Shown: piece by piece, positions 36,796-45,988 of the stretch
Numbering within the stretch: the first letter of the stretch is position 1
How the letters are laid out: each line of letters opens with the position of its first letter
Assembly: GCF_006149005.1 (NCBI RefSeq)
Contig: NZ_VBSL01000002.1
Location: forward strand, 696,633 to 760,632
Origin: Larkinella sp. C7
Lineage (GTDB): Bacteria > Bacteroidota > Bacteroidia > Cytophagales > Spirosomataceae
Length of the DNA: 64,000 bases
Direction of reading: 5' to 3'
The notes under the pieces: generated by a model
Told to the model about the DNA's origin: nothing
Seen by the model: only the letters and a program-made list of their open reading frames with translations
Database searches by the model: none
Made by a program: the position numbers and the translations under genes

Positions 36796-37272
36796 ATGAA
36801 AAGATACGGATTTATGTTACTGGCCTGGGCCCTGCTAGCCGGCAGTTGCCAGCAGGCCGAGCAGGCTCCCTGCGACCCAACCATTCCTACCCTCAAGGCA
36901 CCCGATTCGGAAATTACCGCTTTGAAAAAATACATTGATTCCAGCGGCATTTCCGCGATGGCCGATGGGCGAGGATTTTATTACAGCATCCAGGCACCCG
37001 GTTCCGGAACCAAACCAACGCTGTGTTCCGCCGTAACCGTCAATTATGTGGGGAAACTGACCAACGGAACCACTTTTGACAGTGCCAACAACATCACTTT
37101 TGGCTTAAACCAACTCATTGTGGGCTGGCAGGAAGGCATTCCGCTGATTGCTCCCGGTGGCAGCATTACACTGTATGTACCCCCCAGTTTGGCTTATGGC
37201 GCACAGGCCCTGAACGGGATTCCGGCCAATTCGATTCTGGTGTTCACGATTGACCTCATCCAGAGCAATTAA
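36796..37272 (+). CDS. FKBP-type peptidyl-prolyl isomerase lipoprotein
   Basis: 158 residues from the ATG at 36796. MLLAWALLAGSC gives a lipoprotein signal. The FKBP core is present: VTVNYVGKLTNGTTFDSA, LIVGWQEGIPLIAPGG and PPSLAYGAQ. It should catalyse Xaa-Pro isomerisation in the periplasm, anchored to a membrane. It is convergent with the hydrolase gene 18 bp downstream. Confidence 0.9.
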   Translation: MKRYGFMLLAWALLAGSCQQAEQAPCDPTIPTLKAPDSEITALKKYIDSSGISAMADGRGFYYSIQAPGSGTKPTLCSAVTVNYVGKLTNGTTFDSANNITFGLNQLIVGWQEGIPLIAPGGSITLYVPPSLAYGAQALNGIPANSILVFTIDLIQSN

Positions 37273-37289
37273 AAACGCCTTCGACCGGC

Positions 37290-38342
37290 TTAGCCGCCCT
37301 GAAGGTGTTGTGCGAAAACCGCTTTGGCCTTCGCCCACATGGCGTCGGACAGCACATGGCCCTGGCCCGGTTCAATAAAGGAAGTAAAATTACCGGCGGC
37401 ACCGGCTTTCTGGTACGCCTGTGCAATTCGGGGAATGGCCTTCCGAACAAAGTCGATCGGTGAACCCGAGTCTTCTTCTCCAAAGTTCAGGTGCAGAACC
37501 CGGGGGGCAATAAGGGCCGCGATGTCGGGCGTATCGCCGTATTGAAGCCAGCCCGGCACAAAGTTCGGAAAGCAATGCAGCAGGTGTTCGTGCTCAATGG
37601 CGGCATAGGATGGCAGACAACAATTTCCGACGATGCATTTCAGCCGGTTTTCGAGCGGCCCCACCAGCCAGGAGTGCGTCGATCCCATCGAATGCCCGTA
37701 ACAGCCGATCCGATTGGCACGTACTTCCGGACGGCTACTGAGATAATCGACGGCCCGGCGCATTTCCAGCACATTCTTCCAGGCCATACTTCGTCCCCGA
37801 ACCACCTGGCGCAGAAACTCGAAGCGTTCGTAATCGCCTTTTTTCAACTTCCCAGTCGGGTCCTGCCTTTCCTCAAAACAAAGTGCATCCGGACACAGCA
37901 CGACGTAGCCTTCGCGCACCAGTGCCACGGCGGTATGGTGCATCGGGTTGCCGGCCAAACCGGCTGGCTCGGATTTGCCCAGGTGATACTCACCGTTGTG
38001 CTGGTGCCAGACGGCGATGGCCGGGGCCGGTTTTTGAGCTGTCGCCGATTCGGGGATCAGCAACAGCGCCGGAACCCGGTCGCCGGGCTCCACCTCGTAG
38101 GTGATCGATTCGATGCGGTAGCCGTCTTTTGGCATCGTTTCCCGAAGCTGCGGCAGCAAGGGCGTGGGCTTGGGGAAAGGCCCGCCCAGGCAGGCCTGGT
38201 AGTGTTTCCGCAAGGTCTCGGCCGACAAAACCGGGGGGGCAGGTTGCAAACCGTCCACCATTGGCAAACTTCCGGCGGTGGATAGCACGCCCAGCCCGCC
38301 CATCAGTTGCGACTTCATAAAATTTCGTCTTGAGTGTTTCAT
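37290..38342 (-). CDS. Tat-exported alpha/beta hydrolase (dienelactone-hydrolase-like)
   Basis: About 350 residues from the ATG at 38342. This start places SRRNFMK, a Tat twin-arginine motif, right at the N-terminus; the open frame upstream has no signal-like features. The nucleophile elbow is GCYGHSMGS and the His is in EPGQGHVLS. Large esterases of this group act on acylated sugars or other esters in the periplasm; the exact substrate is unknown. It is convergent with the FKBP gene. Confidence 0.83.
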   Translation of the reverse strand: MKHSRRNFMKSQLMGGLGVLSTAGSLPMVDGLQPAPPVLSAETLRKHYQACLGGPFPKPTPLLPQLRETMPKDGYRIESITYEVEPGDRVPALLLIPESATAQKPAPAIAVWHQHNGEYHLGKSEPAGLAGNPMHHTAVALVREGYVVLCPDALCFEERQDPTGKLKKGDYERFEFLRQVVRGRSMAWKNVLEMRRAVDYLSSRPEVRANRIGCYGHSMGSTHSWLVGPLENRLKCIVGNCCLPSYAAIEHEHLLHCFPNFVPGWLQYGDTPDIAALIAPRVLHLNFGEEDSGSPIDFVRKAIPRIAQAYQKAGAAGNFTSFIEPGQGHVLSDAMWAKAKAVFAQHLQGG

Positions 38343-38660
38343 TGTGAGGAAAACCGGTTTACCTGGTCCCGATCTGGAACGGGGTGAATTCCTGAAATTA
38401 TTACAAAAAGTGACTAGTCGATTCATTGGTGAAGTTTTCCAGTAAAAAAAATCCATCCTTACAAACATTTTTTTTCAAGGCGGGTTTTGTAAGTGTAAAT
38501 CGCGCCAAAGCGGGGTTGCTGTGAAAAGTGCCTAATTGAAAAAATAACCGTTTCAGTAGCGATATCATAGGGCCAGGGGACTTCCGTCGTCTGGCTTTTT
38601 TTGTACGATTTTATTCAAAAAATACAGTCACCAAAACCGTATTCCTTAGCTGCCAGAATC

Positions 38661-39560
38661 ATGTTACTTGACAAATCAATTCCGTTCACGTTTTTGTTTC
38701 GAAAAATTCGCCGGGAGGCTATGCTGGTATTTCTGTTTGCCAATGTGGTCGTTTTGGCCAAGTACTTTTTTCACCTTCGGTATTTGACCATTCCCATTGC
38801 GATTCCGACTTTGCTGGGTACCTGCATTTCGCTGCTTCTGGCTTTTCGCACCAATCAGGCTTACGACCGCTGGTGGGAAGCCCGGATTATCTGGGGAGCC
38901 ATCGTCAACGACAGCCGCAGTCTGATCCGGCAGCTTCAGATGTTTCTGCCCATGACACCCAACCAGCAAATGATCATTCACGCCTTTGTGCAGCGGCAAT
39001 GCGCCTGGTGTTTTGTGCTGGGCGATTCGCTGCGGGGTCATGAAGTCGAACGGCGGTTGCAGGAATTTCTGACCCCGGCCACCGTCGAGGCCATTCTGGC
39101 AACCGACAACCGACCCAATGCACTGATGCTCGAACACGGTTTAGCCGTTGGCCAGCTGTATCGAACCGGGCAACTAACGGATTATCAAATGGTGCAGATC
39201 AGCACCACCCTGAACACCCTGACCGACTCGATGGGGCGCTGCGAACGGATCAAGAACACGCCTTTTCCCCGTACCTATACGTTCAACTTGCAGTTGTTCA
39301 TCTATCTTTTTGCCGCCGTTCTGCCGTTCTGTTTCGAAGCCGATCTGTATTACCTGGATGTGCCGCTGGTGACGCTGATTTCCTGCGCCTTTCTGCTACT
39401 CGAAAAAAGTGCCGTTCAACTCCAGGACCCGTTTGAAAACCAGCCAACCGACACCCCCATGACGTCCATTGCGCGCACCATCGAGATCAACCTCAAAACC
39501 ATGACGGATTATAAAGAAATACCGCCCAAACTGCTGCCCTACGATTATTACACCATGTAG
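38661..39560 (+). CDS. Bestrophin-like anion channel (UPF0187)
   Basis: 299 residues from the ATG at 38661. A TTG at 38601 would add twenty residues, of which few look conserved. The family signature is clear: IPIAIPTLLGTCISLLLAFRTNQAYDRWWEARIIWG-type block (AFRTNQAYDRWWEA) and LIRQLQMF. Four membrane helices. Bacterial homologues form pentameric channels in the inner membrane. Confidence 0.88.
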   Translation: MLLDKSIPFTFLFRKIRREAMLVFLFANVVVLAKYFFHLRYLTIPIAIPTLLGTCISLLLAFRTNQAYDRWWEARIIWGAIVNDSRSLIRQLQMFLPMTPNQQMIIHAFVQRQCAWCFVLGDSLRGHEVERRLQEFLTPATVEAILATDNRPNALMLEHGLAVGQLYRTGQLTDYQMVQISTTLNTLTDSMGRCERIKNTPFPRTYTFNLQLFIYLFAAVLPFCFEADLYYLDVPLVTLISCAFLLLEKSAVQLQDPFENQPTDTPMTSIARTIEINLKTMTDYKEIPPKLLPYDYYTM

Positions 39561-39671
39561 CTTCGCCATTGGTCCGGGAACTCATCTTCTCAATTCGGAC
39601 GCGGACAAAACCCTGGCCATGCCGTCAATGCATCTAAAATTTGGTATACTTGCTGTCATGCCTGCCAAACT

Positions 39672-40502
39672 ATGAAAGTATACCTGTCCATCCTTGTGCT
39701 GTGGGTCCACTGTTTGCCGGTTTTCGGGCAGTTGGATTCTGCCAGCCGTTCACCCTACCGGGTATACCGGGCCTACGAACTACCAGCTTCACTGGCGGTG
39801 CTGGGCGCTTCGATTTTTGGATACCGGCAACTCGACCGGTACGCCCGTTTCAACGCCGACGACATTGCCCAACTCGACCCGACCCGCATCAACGCCTTCG
39901 ACCGGCCCGTCGCCTATTTCGACCCGGCCCGGTTTGAAGCGGCCCAGCAACGATCCGACCGGTTTCTGAATCTGTCGATTGCCAGCCCGCTGCTGTTGAT
40001 GCTGAGCAACCGAATCCGGCACAAAGGGCTGGATGTGTTGACCTTGTATACGACGGCACACGCGGTCAATAACCTGCTCTATTTCGCCACAGCTTTCTCG
40101 ATCCGGCGGGCCCGGCCCTTAACCTACAATCCGGCGATTCCGGTCTCGGAAAAAATCGGGAATGCCAAAAGCAATTCGTTCTACAGCGGTCATGTTTCTT
40201 TCAGCACCACGGCCACATTTTTTGGAGCCAAAATTCTGACGGATTTTTACCACATCAGGGGCTGGAAACGGGTAGCGGTGTTTTCGGGGGCCGCCATCCC
40301 ACCGATTCTGGTCGGGTTCAACCGGATGAACGCCGGCAAACATTTTCGGACGGATGTGCTGACGGGTTTTCTCGTTGGTGCCGTGTGCGGAATCGGAATT
40401 CCGGAGATTCATCGCATCCGCCAAAAAACCGGCCAATTCAGCCTGCAACCGGCGTTCACCTTTACCGGCCAGAAAGGAATCGCGTTTACGTACCGGTTTT
40501 AA
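39672..40502 (+). CDS. PAP2-family membrane phosphatase
   Basis: 276 residues. A signal-like first segment, then SNSFYSGHVS (second PAP2 motif, catalytic His) and NRMNAGKHFRTDVLTG (third motif, R-x5-H-x3-D). Such enzymes remove phosphate from lipid phosphates such as undecaprenyl pyrophosphate or phosphatidic acid. Several helices surround the motifs. Confidence 0.87.
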   Translation: MKVYLSILVLWVHCLPVFGQLDSASRSPYRVYRAYELPASLAVLGASIFGYRQLDRYARFNADDIAQLDPTRINAFDRPVAYFDPARFEAAQQRSDRFLNLSIASPLLLMLSNRIRHKGLDVLTLYTTAHAVNNLLYFATAFSIRRARPLTYNPAIPVSEKIGNAKSNSFYSGHVSFSTTATFFGAKILTDFYHIRGWKRVAVFSGAAIPPILVGFNRMNAGKHFRTDVLTGFLVGAVCGIGIPEIHRIRQKTGQFSLQPAFTFTGQKGIAFTYRF

Positions 40503-40657
40503 ATGGCTAACGAATTCTACTAGTAGGCAACTTATTACTTATCAGCCCGATTATCCCGCGAATAACCGCTAAGATTCGTGCAGATTGTTATCTTTGGTAA
40601 CCGGGCTTTCCGGGCGAATCCGAACCCATCTGTCCTCATCCTAATCGACCCATCTGC

Positions 40658-41287
40658 ATGGAAGAAAGCGAAATTCTAGCCAAACTGCCCAAGGCTTTTA
40701 CGGAGTCGGCACTTCGTCAGGAAATGCTAACCCACGGAAAATTCATCACGGTCAACAAAGATGATACCCTGGTTCGGGAAGGGCAATACCTGGATTTTCT
40801 GCCCATCGTTATCAAAGGCGAAATCCGGGTATTTCAGCAAAAAGAAGACCGGGAAATTCTGCTCTACTACGTTCGGGAAGGCCAGACGTGCATGATGTCG
40901 CTTTCGGCCGCGTATTTCAATCACACCAGCACATCGTATGGAGTGGCCACCAAACCGTCCGAAATCTTTGTTTTTCCCACCCGGCTCGTCAACGAATGGC
41001 AATTGAAATATTCTTCCTGGAATGCTTACCTGATCCAGACCTTTCGCAGTCGCTACGATGAATTGCTGGGATCGTTTGAAAGCGTCGCCTTTGATCCGAT
41101 CGACAAACGGGTTCTCTCCTATCTGACCGACCGGGCTAAAAAAGAAAACACCCCACAAATCGCCATTTCCCACCAGAATCTGGCGTATGAACTGGGCACA
41201 ACCCGGGTGGTTATTTCCCGCATCCTGAAAGGGTTTGAACAACAGGGTAAAGTCAAACTGTTCAGAGGTTCTATTCAGCTAAAATAA
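40658..41287 (+). CDS. Crp/Fnr-family transcriptional regulator
   Basis: 209 residues: a cyclic-nucleotide-binding-like beta barrel (LPIVIKGEIRVFQQKEDREILLY) and an HTH near the C-terminus (LAYELGTTRVVISRILKGFEQQG). No Cys cluster for an iron-sulfur centre, so it is not a classic Fnr. It precedes the DsrE and DUF1059 genes by 78 bp and may regulate them. Confidence 0.9.
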   Translation: MEESEILAKLPKAFTESALRQEMLTHGKFITVNKDDTLVREGQYLDFLPIVIKGEIRVFQQKEDREILLYYVREGQTCMMSLSAAYFNHTSTSYGVATKPSEIFVFPTRLVNEWQLKYSSWNAYLIQTFRSRYDELLGSFESVAFDPIDKRVLSYLTDRAKKENTPQIAISHQNLAYELGTTRVVISRILKGFEQQGKVKLFRGSIQLK

Positions 41288-41365
41288 TTTTTGCTTTATG
41301 TATCTTTTGATACCGTTTTTTGGCGGTAGGGTGGTATAGATTTGTCCTGACCAACCGCTAAAGGG

Positions 41366-41812
41366 ATGAAAACGTATTGTATCCACATCATTTTTCTCCT
41401 CTCCTTTTCCGTTATGCAAGCGCAATCGAACCCTGGCACCCCTCCGCCAAAGAGGCTGACGTTTCTCATTCACGTTACCCAAAGCCAGGACCCTACCCGG
41501 GCTGCCCTGGCGTTTCTGGTCGCCAAAACCGCCCTCGACGAAGGCCACGCGGTCAATCTGTTTCTGGCGGGCGACGGCGTGAAGCTGTTACAGGAAGAAA
41601 CCCTGAACCAGTTAACCGGTGTAGGGACCGGAAACCTCCGAGAGCATTACGATGCCATTGTGAAGGGAAACGGACGGTTTTACCTATCCGGCAACTCCGC
41701 GAAAGCCCGGGGAATGACCCCGGCTGACCTGCAAGGCAAACCGGCCGAATTTGCCTTGCCCACCGTGCTGATCAGGTTGGCCACGGAGAGCGACCGGATG
41801 TTCACGTATTAA
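41366..41812 (+). CDS. Exported DsrE-family protein
   Basis: 148 residues with a signal peptide ending at VMQAQS. LTFLIHVTQSQDPTRAALAFLVAKTAL and AVNLFLAGDGVKLL are DsrE-like. The usual conserved Cys of DsrE sulfur carriers is absent, so persulfide transfer is unlikely. It is 22 bp upstream of a DUF1059 gene. Confidence 0.8.
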   Translation: MKTYCIHIIFLLSFSVMQAQSNPGTPPPKRLTFLIHVTQSQDPTRAALAFLVAKTALDEGHAVNLFLAGDGVKLLQEETLNQLTGVGTGNLREHYDAIVKGNGRFYLSGNSAKARGMTPADLQGKPAEFALPTVLIRLATESDRMFTY

Positions 41813-41834
41813 CCATTACAAACTCCATAAAACC

Positions 41835-42008
41835 ATGAAAACTCTCCATTGCCGGGACGTTGGCTTCGATTGTGCAGGCGTTATCAAAGGCACCACCGAC
41901 GACGAAGTATTGCAACAGGCGGCTGAACATGCCCTGACGGTTCACGGCCTGACGGTTACGCCGGAATTGGCCGAGCAGGTCAAAACGTTGATTAAAGAGG
42001 AAGCCTGA
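41835..42008 (+). CDS. DUF1059-family small protein
   Basis: 57 residues, ATG at 41835 to TGA at 42006-42008. KTLHCRDVGFDCAGVIKGTT carries the two conserved Cys of the DUF1059 family, followed by DDEVLQQAAEHALTVHGL. Function unknown; members often sit next to Crp/Fnr or DsrE-type genes. Start is 22 bp after the DsrE stop, so it is likely co-transcribed. Confidence 0.85.
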   Translation: MKTLHCRDVGFDCAGVIKGTTDDEVLQQAAEHALTVHGLTVTPELAEQVKTLIKEEA

Positions 42009-42081
42009 TAACCGGTCGGAAGGGTCCGTAAAAAGTTACAGCTGCTGAACGAGCAGGAAGCCTTTTTCTACTTAGCAATCC

Positions 42082-42125
42082 GACGAAACGGGGCACGGCT
42101 AGTTTCCCTGTTTCGTCCTTTTATT
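42082..42125 (+). terminator. Rho-independent terminator
   Basis: GACGAAACGGGG (42082-42093) pairs with CCCTGTTTCGTC (42106-42117) with a single bulge, then CTTTTATTT. It is downstream of the DUF1059 gene on the plus strand. Confidence 0.7.
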
Positions 42126-42253
42126 TCGCCGGCGCAGGGTAAAACCCAGAACTGAAGTGAATCGGAAGCCACTGAATTTGATTTTGAGTAGAAATAATTA
42201 AGCAAATATGATACATTTGTCCTGCTCTTTTCGATTCTGTAGCCTTCTTTCTC

Positions 42254-42994
42254 ATGACCATTACGCGTGCCGAACTTGTCCGGCAAATTCATTCGGCCTA
42301 TCCTGGGGATGGGTATACCCTTTATCATGCACACCGATACGCAACGACACTGGAATTACTCAACCGGTTTTCGGCCTCTGACACGCCCCTCCTCGACATC
42401 GGAGTTTCCCGCCTGACAGACCTTTTGAAAACCCGCTTTAAACGCCCCATCGATACACTGGGATTTGAAAAAGAAGGACCAACCCCCTACGGACACCACT
42501 ATTTTTATAACCTCAACGACTGCCAGTTTCCCGACCGCTACCGAACCGATTTGCCCCAATACGGAGCGATCGTGATGGCCGAAGTGATTGAGCACCTATA
42601 CACCTCACCGTTATTGGTATACCCATTTTTAAAATCGTTGTTGCAAAAAGACGGTATTTTAATTGTCCAGACTCCGAATGCGGTAGCCCTCCACAAAAGG
42701 GTAAAGATGATGCTGGGCCAGAATCCGTATGAACTAATCCGAACGCAACACGACAACCCCGGTCATTTTCGGGAGTATACGGCTGAAGAGTTATATCGGT
42801 ATGGGCAACAGGCAGGATTGACTCCTGTACACGTTTCATTCAACAATTACTTTGATTACCGATACCGACCGATCAACGGAGAACACCCCCCTTTTCCGCA
42901 AAAAAAGTGGAGTTATCTGAACCGTTTCTTCAGCCTGATGCCCGCCGGATTCCGACCCGGCCTGACGGTTGTGTATCAAAACAAGATAGCTTGA
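42254..42994 (+). CDS. SAM-dependent methyltransferase
   Basis: 246 residues. A degenerate motif I (PLLDIGVSRLTDLL), then YGAIVMAEVIEHLY and LQKDGILIVQTPNA are class I methyltransferase blocks. The C-terminus is longer and basic. Such proteins often act on sugars or lipids. It is followed by a gap of 102 bp, so it may be independent of the reductase downstream. Confidence 0.78.
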   Translation: MTITRAELVRQIHSAYPGDGYTLYHAHRYATTLELLNRFSASDTPLLDIGVSRLTDLLKTRFKRPIDTLGFEKEGPTPYGHHYFYNLNDCQFPDRYRTDLPQYGAIVMAEVIEHLYTSPLLVYPFLKSLLQKDGILIVQTPNAVALHKRVKMMLGQNPYELIRTQHDNPGHFREYTAEELYRYGQQAGLTPVHVSFNNYFDYRYRPINGEHPPFPQKKWSYLNRFFSLMPAGFRPGLTVVYQNKIA

Positions 42995-43096
42995 ACGAAT
43001 TTCAAAACTGCCGCCATTCGTCCACCTATTCAGGTCATTTGTTGGACAAAAGCCCTGTCATTTTGCGATACTTTTGCCAAAACAAATGACTGATTG

Positions 43097-43792
43097 ATGG
43101 CAAATGTTCTCAAAAAAGCCGTATCGCAGCTAATCGATAAACTTTCAACGCCTTCACACGTCGTGGCCATTCGGGCCTGGCAACCGGCAACGCTGTATGA
43201 AGTCGACGTTCATCTTCCTACCACGGCGATGGAAAAATGGACCACCATCCAGCGCTTAAAATGCAAAGTCGCGGAGTTTGAATACCGGGATTATACACCG
43301 GCCACCTGGAACGCAGAAGAAAGAATTTGCACCCTCTATATCGAGGCCGGACACGACGGAGCCGGAAGCCGCTGGGTTCAGCGGCTAAAAAAGGGCGACA
43401 AGATTCCCTTAGGCGTTGCCCACGCAGCCCAGGTACCCACGAGAGAAGGGAAAATCCTGTGCCTGGGCGATGGCACCGCAATCGGGCATTTTTTAGGAAT
43501 GAAGCAGTTAACCGACCGAAAGCGGTTTCCGATGGAAGTAGTGATTATACTGCCTGAAATTTACCAGCTACCATCCTCTCTGGTAGCGAATAATCCCGAA
43601 TTTGAATTTATCTTCAACCCGCACGGAAACAGCCTGGAAACCCTGGAACAATGGGCGGTATCAAAAGAGTTAAGCGCGTATACCTCGGTTTATCTGGCAG
43701 GCCATACACCCCTGGTGAAAAGCTTGCGGAAAAAGCTGAAGGCAATACCGGACGTCCGGGCGACATTCCAGGCCCACGGGTTCTGGTCATAA
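43097..43792 (+). CDS. Siderophore-interacting/ferric-reductase-like flavoprotein
   Basis: 231 residues from the ATG at 43097. It has the two-domain shape of SIP proteins: an FAD-binding barrel with EFEYRDYTPATWN (the R-x-Y-T-x-A/S flavin motif) and a NAD(P)-binding part with LCLGDGTAIGHFLG. It may release iron from siderophores in the cytoplasm by reduction. An AraC regulator gene starts 10 bp downstream. Confidence 0.83.
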   Translation: MANVLKKAVSQLIDKLSTPSHVVAIRAWQPATLYEVDVHLPTTAMEKWTTIQRLKCKVAEFEYRDYTPATWNAEERICTLYIEAGHDGAGSRWVQRLKKGDKIPLGVAHAAQVPTREGKILCLGDGTAIGHFLGMKQLTDRKRFPMEVVIILPEIYQLPSSLVANNPEFEFIFNPHGNSLETLEQWAVSKELSAYTSVYLAGHTPLVKSLRKKLKAIPDVRATFQAHGFWS

Positions 43793-43802
43793 AAAAAGCA
43801 GC

Positions 43803-44669
43803 ATGGCGACCCACGATATTCCCTTCTTTCACCTGGAAGAAACGCCGTTTGGAATAGGAATTCTTTCCCTGGAAGACACGACCACACCGGAGCATCTGAG
43901 TGACAAAATCATGGCTCCCCACCGCCACGACCATTATTGCTTTTTTTTCATGGAAAGTGGTTCCCTAAATTTTAGCGTTGATTTCCAGAATATAGACATC
44001 CAACCCTCCTCTCTGTTGATAACCCGGCCCGGACAGGTTCACGAAGTCGGGTTTGCCAACGATCATCTGACCGGGTGGATGCTTGCCATTGATGCGCACT
44101 TTATTGACGAAAAGGTCCGCAGTGTTATCGACCAATCCTTTGTGAAGGTCATTTTACTCCAGTTGGACGAGGCTGAAAAAACAGCGGTATGCACCCTTTT
44201 CAATCTGATCCATTCAACCGAACGCGAGAAATCATCGGCAAACTTTCACCAGCAGCTTCTCCAAACGTTGATCAATGCCCTTTTTTACAAAACCGTACTG
44301 ATTTTTCAGGCGCAGGAGGATCAACGCATTCAGCACCATTCATCCCGGAGTCTGGAGATTACCAGGCGGTTTCATCAGTTGGTGAAAGACCATTTTCTCC
44401 TTCTGAAAAAACCCGCTGATTATGCGTCAAAACTCAATATAACCGTCAGTTATCTGAACGATACCGTCAAGGCGGTCACCGGGTTTTCTTCAACCTACCT
44501 CATCCAGCTTGAAATTTTTCGGGAAGCCCAGCGATTCCTGGTGTATACCACCAAAAGCGTCAAGGAAATTGCGTTTCAGTTGGGCTACGAAGATGAGAAA
44601 TACTTCATCCGGTTGTTCAGTAAAACGATTGGGACATCGCCGGCCAGTTTTAGAAAAAAGTATCGATGA
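43803..44669 (+). CDS. AraC-family transcriptional regulator
   Basis: 288 residues. The N-terminal cupin-type sensor has HRHDHYCFFFMESGS and ITRPGQVHEVGF. The C-terminal pair of HTH motifs has ADYASKLNITVSYLNDTVKAVTG and VKEIAFQLGYEDEKYFIRLFSK. It probably controls the reductase gene directly upstream, from which it is separated by 10 bp. Confidence 0.92.
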   Translation: MATHDIPFFHLEETPFGIGILSLEDTTTPEHLSDKIMAPHRHDHYCFFFMESGSLNFSVDFQNIDIQPSSLLITRPGQVHEVGFANDHLTGWMLAIDAHFIDEKVRSVIDQSFVKVILLQLDEAEKTAVCTLFNLIHSTEREKSSANFHQQLLQTLINALFYKTVLIFQAQEDQRIQHHSSRSLEITRRFHQLVKDHFLLLKKPADYASKLNITVSYLNDTVKAVTGFSSTYLIQLEIFREAQRFLVYTTKSVKEIAFQLGYEDEKYFIRLFSKTIGTSPASFRKKYR

Positions 44670-44794
44670 CGTTCACCGTTATTTTTTTCAGATAAGGCAA
44701 CAGGGATTCGAAGCCTATGCAAAAGATGGGTATCTTGGACGCCTGTTTCTCCCATAAACCGGTAAGCAGGAAACGTCTTTTATTACCCAAAATC

Positions 44795-45160
44795 ATGGAA
44801 GCTCCTTTCGATACGCACTGGGCCGACGAGGCCCGGCTTACGTTCAATCAACTCCCCACGGAGGTACAGAACGCTTTTTTGCGGCAACTGCCGAATCTGG
44901 TGGCCAGTTATGCCAGCCTCTACGCCCAACGCCCGGAAGACTCAAAAGTGGTCGGGACCATTTCCCACATGCAGGCCCCGGACTGGAATTTATGGCTGCG
45001 AATGGGTACGGAATATGCGGAAGCCGAAACCGGCCCGATCCTGTTTGTCAACGAGTTCTCGTCATTGTCTCCGGAAGACTTTGAACAATCGGTAGCGACA
45101 GCCCGGCAGTCGGCCGACCGGGTCAATGAAGACGGGAACGCGGCCGGGTCGCCGATGTGA
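44795..45160 (+). CDS. Hypothetical protein
   Basis: 121 residues from the ATG at 44795; an upstream in-frame start would add 26 poorly ordered residues. WADEARLTFNQLPTEVQNAFLRQLP and DWNLWLRMGTEYA suggest a helical soluble protein. No family recognised. Confidence 0.6.
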   Translation: MEAPFDTHWADEARLTFNQLPTEVQNAFLRQLPNLVASYASLYAQRPEDSKVVGTISHMQAPDWNLWLRMGTEYAEAETGPILFVNEFSSLSPEDFEQSVATARQSADRVNEDGNAAGSPM

Positions 45161-45228
45161 TGAAGTGAATTGAACAGATTTTTATCTGCCTCAATCCGCC
45201 CCATTCGTGTGCTCATTTTTAGTTTCAA

Positions 45229-45969
45229 TCATCCTTTTTTAGGCCGTGGCAAAACCCTTTTTAAAGCGTCGAACCAGGTCTGGGCTATTTTTTCGGCCCC
45301 CTGTGCGTTCGGGTGGACTTTATCGGCGATTGCATCGGTTTGCCAGTCCCAGCCTTTCTCCTGATTAACCAGTATTACATTCCTGCTGTTCAACTCTTTA
45401 ACCATCACTCCGATTTGCTCGTTGAGGGCTGGAATGTAGCTGTACTTCGGGAGTTTACCACTGGAAATAACCTGAGCCACCAGGATGACAACCCGCGGAT
45501 TGATGGCCATCAGTTGGGCAATGATGGATTTCTGAGCTGTAACAATACCGGCTACCGGATTTTCAGTATCAAAATGGTTGTGACCGGTGTGCAGCAAAAC
45601 GATGTCCGCAGGAAACCGGCTGTAAAGGCTATCCGCACTGGCTGCCAGAAACTCGGCATTTTTGCCCCCGTAACCGGCGTTATAAACCGTGTCCGTTGGG
45701 GTGGTACTGACCTTGGGGCCAATAAATTGGACGGAATACCCCGCCTTCCGTAGTTTTTTCTGAAGCGGAAAAAGATAGGAAACAAAATCAGCACCACCCT
45801 GAGTAATCGAATCACCAAAACCCAGGATCGTGACCACTTTCGTGGTCGTGTCCTTCTGGCTTTGCGGTGAATGTCTTTGAAAAGCAGGGTGATCAGTCAA
45901 CCGGGCCGACACGGGAGTTGAAAGGAATAAAACGAGAGAAATCAAACAAGCCTCAACCGATCGCATCAT
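45229..45969 (-). CDS. Exported SGNH/GDSL hydrolase
   Basis: About 246 residues from the ATG at 45969. A signal peptide ends near VSA. SGNH blocks: ILGFGDSITQGG (catalytic Ser), NAGYGGKNAEF, LLHTGHNHFD (Asn/His) and DKVHPNAQGA (Asp-x2-His). It likely removes acyl groups from glycans. It starts 19 bp after the end of the DapA-like gene on the same strand, which suggests a shared transcript. Confidence 0.87.
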   Translation of the reverse strand: MMRSVEACLISLVLFLSTPVSARLTDHPAFQRHSPQSQKDTTTKVVTILGFGDSITQGGADFVSYLFPLQKKLRKAGYSVQFIGPKVSTTPTDTVYNAGYGGKNAEFLAASADSLYSRFPADIVLLHTGHNHFDTENPVAGIVTAQKSIIAQLMAINPRVVILVAQVISSGKLPKYSYIPALNEQIGVMVKELNSRNVILVNQEKGWDWQTDAIADKVHPNAQGAEKIAQTWFDALKRVLPRPKKG

Positions 45970-45988
45970 AACTTTTAAGTAACGTCTC

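Noticed and set aside
38343..38468. 42-residue N-terminal extension of the Tat-exported hydrolase
   Set aside because: It would bury the twin-arginine motif inside the protein; the ATG at 38342 places it at the N-terminus as required.
40589..40596. TATCTTTG resembling a -7 box upstream of the Crp/Fnr gene
   Set aside because: No TTG/TTTG lies 19-21 bp upstream, so it was not called as a promoter. The same holds for TAGATTTG at 41337-41344 and TACATTTG at 42212-42219.
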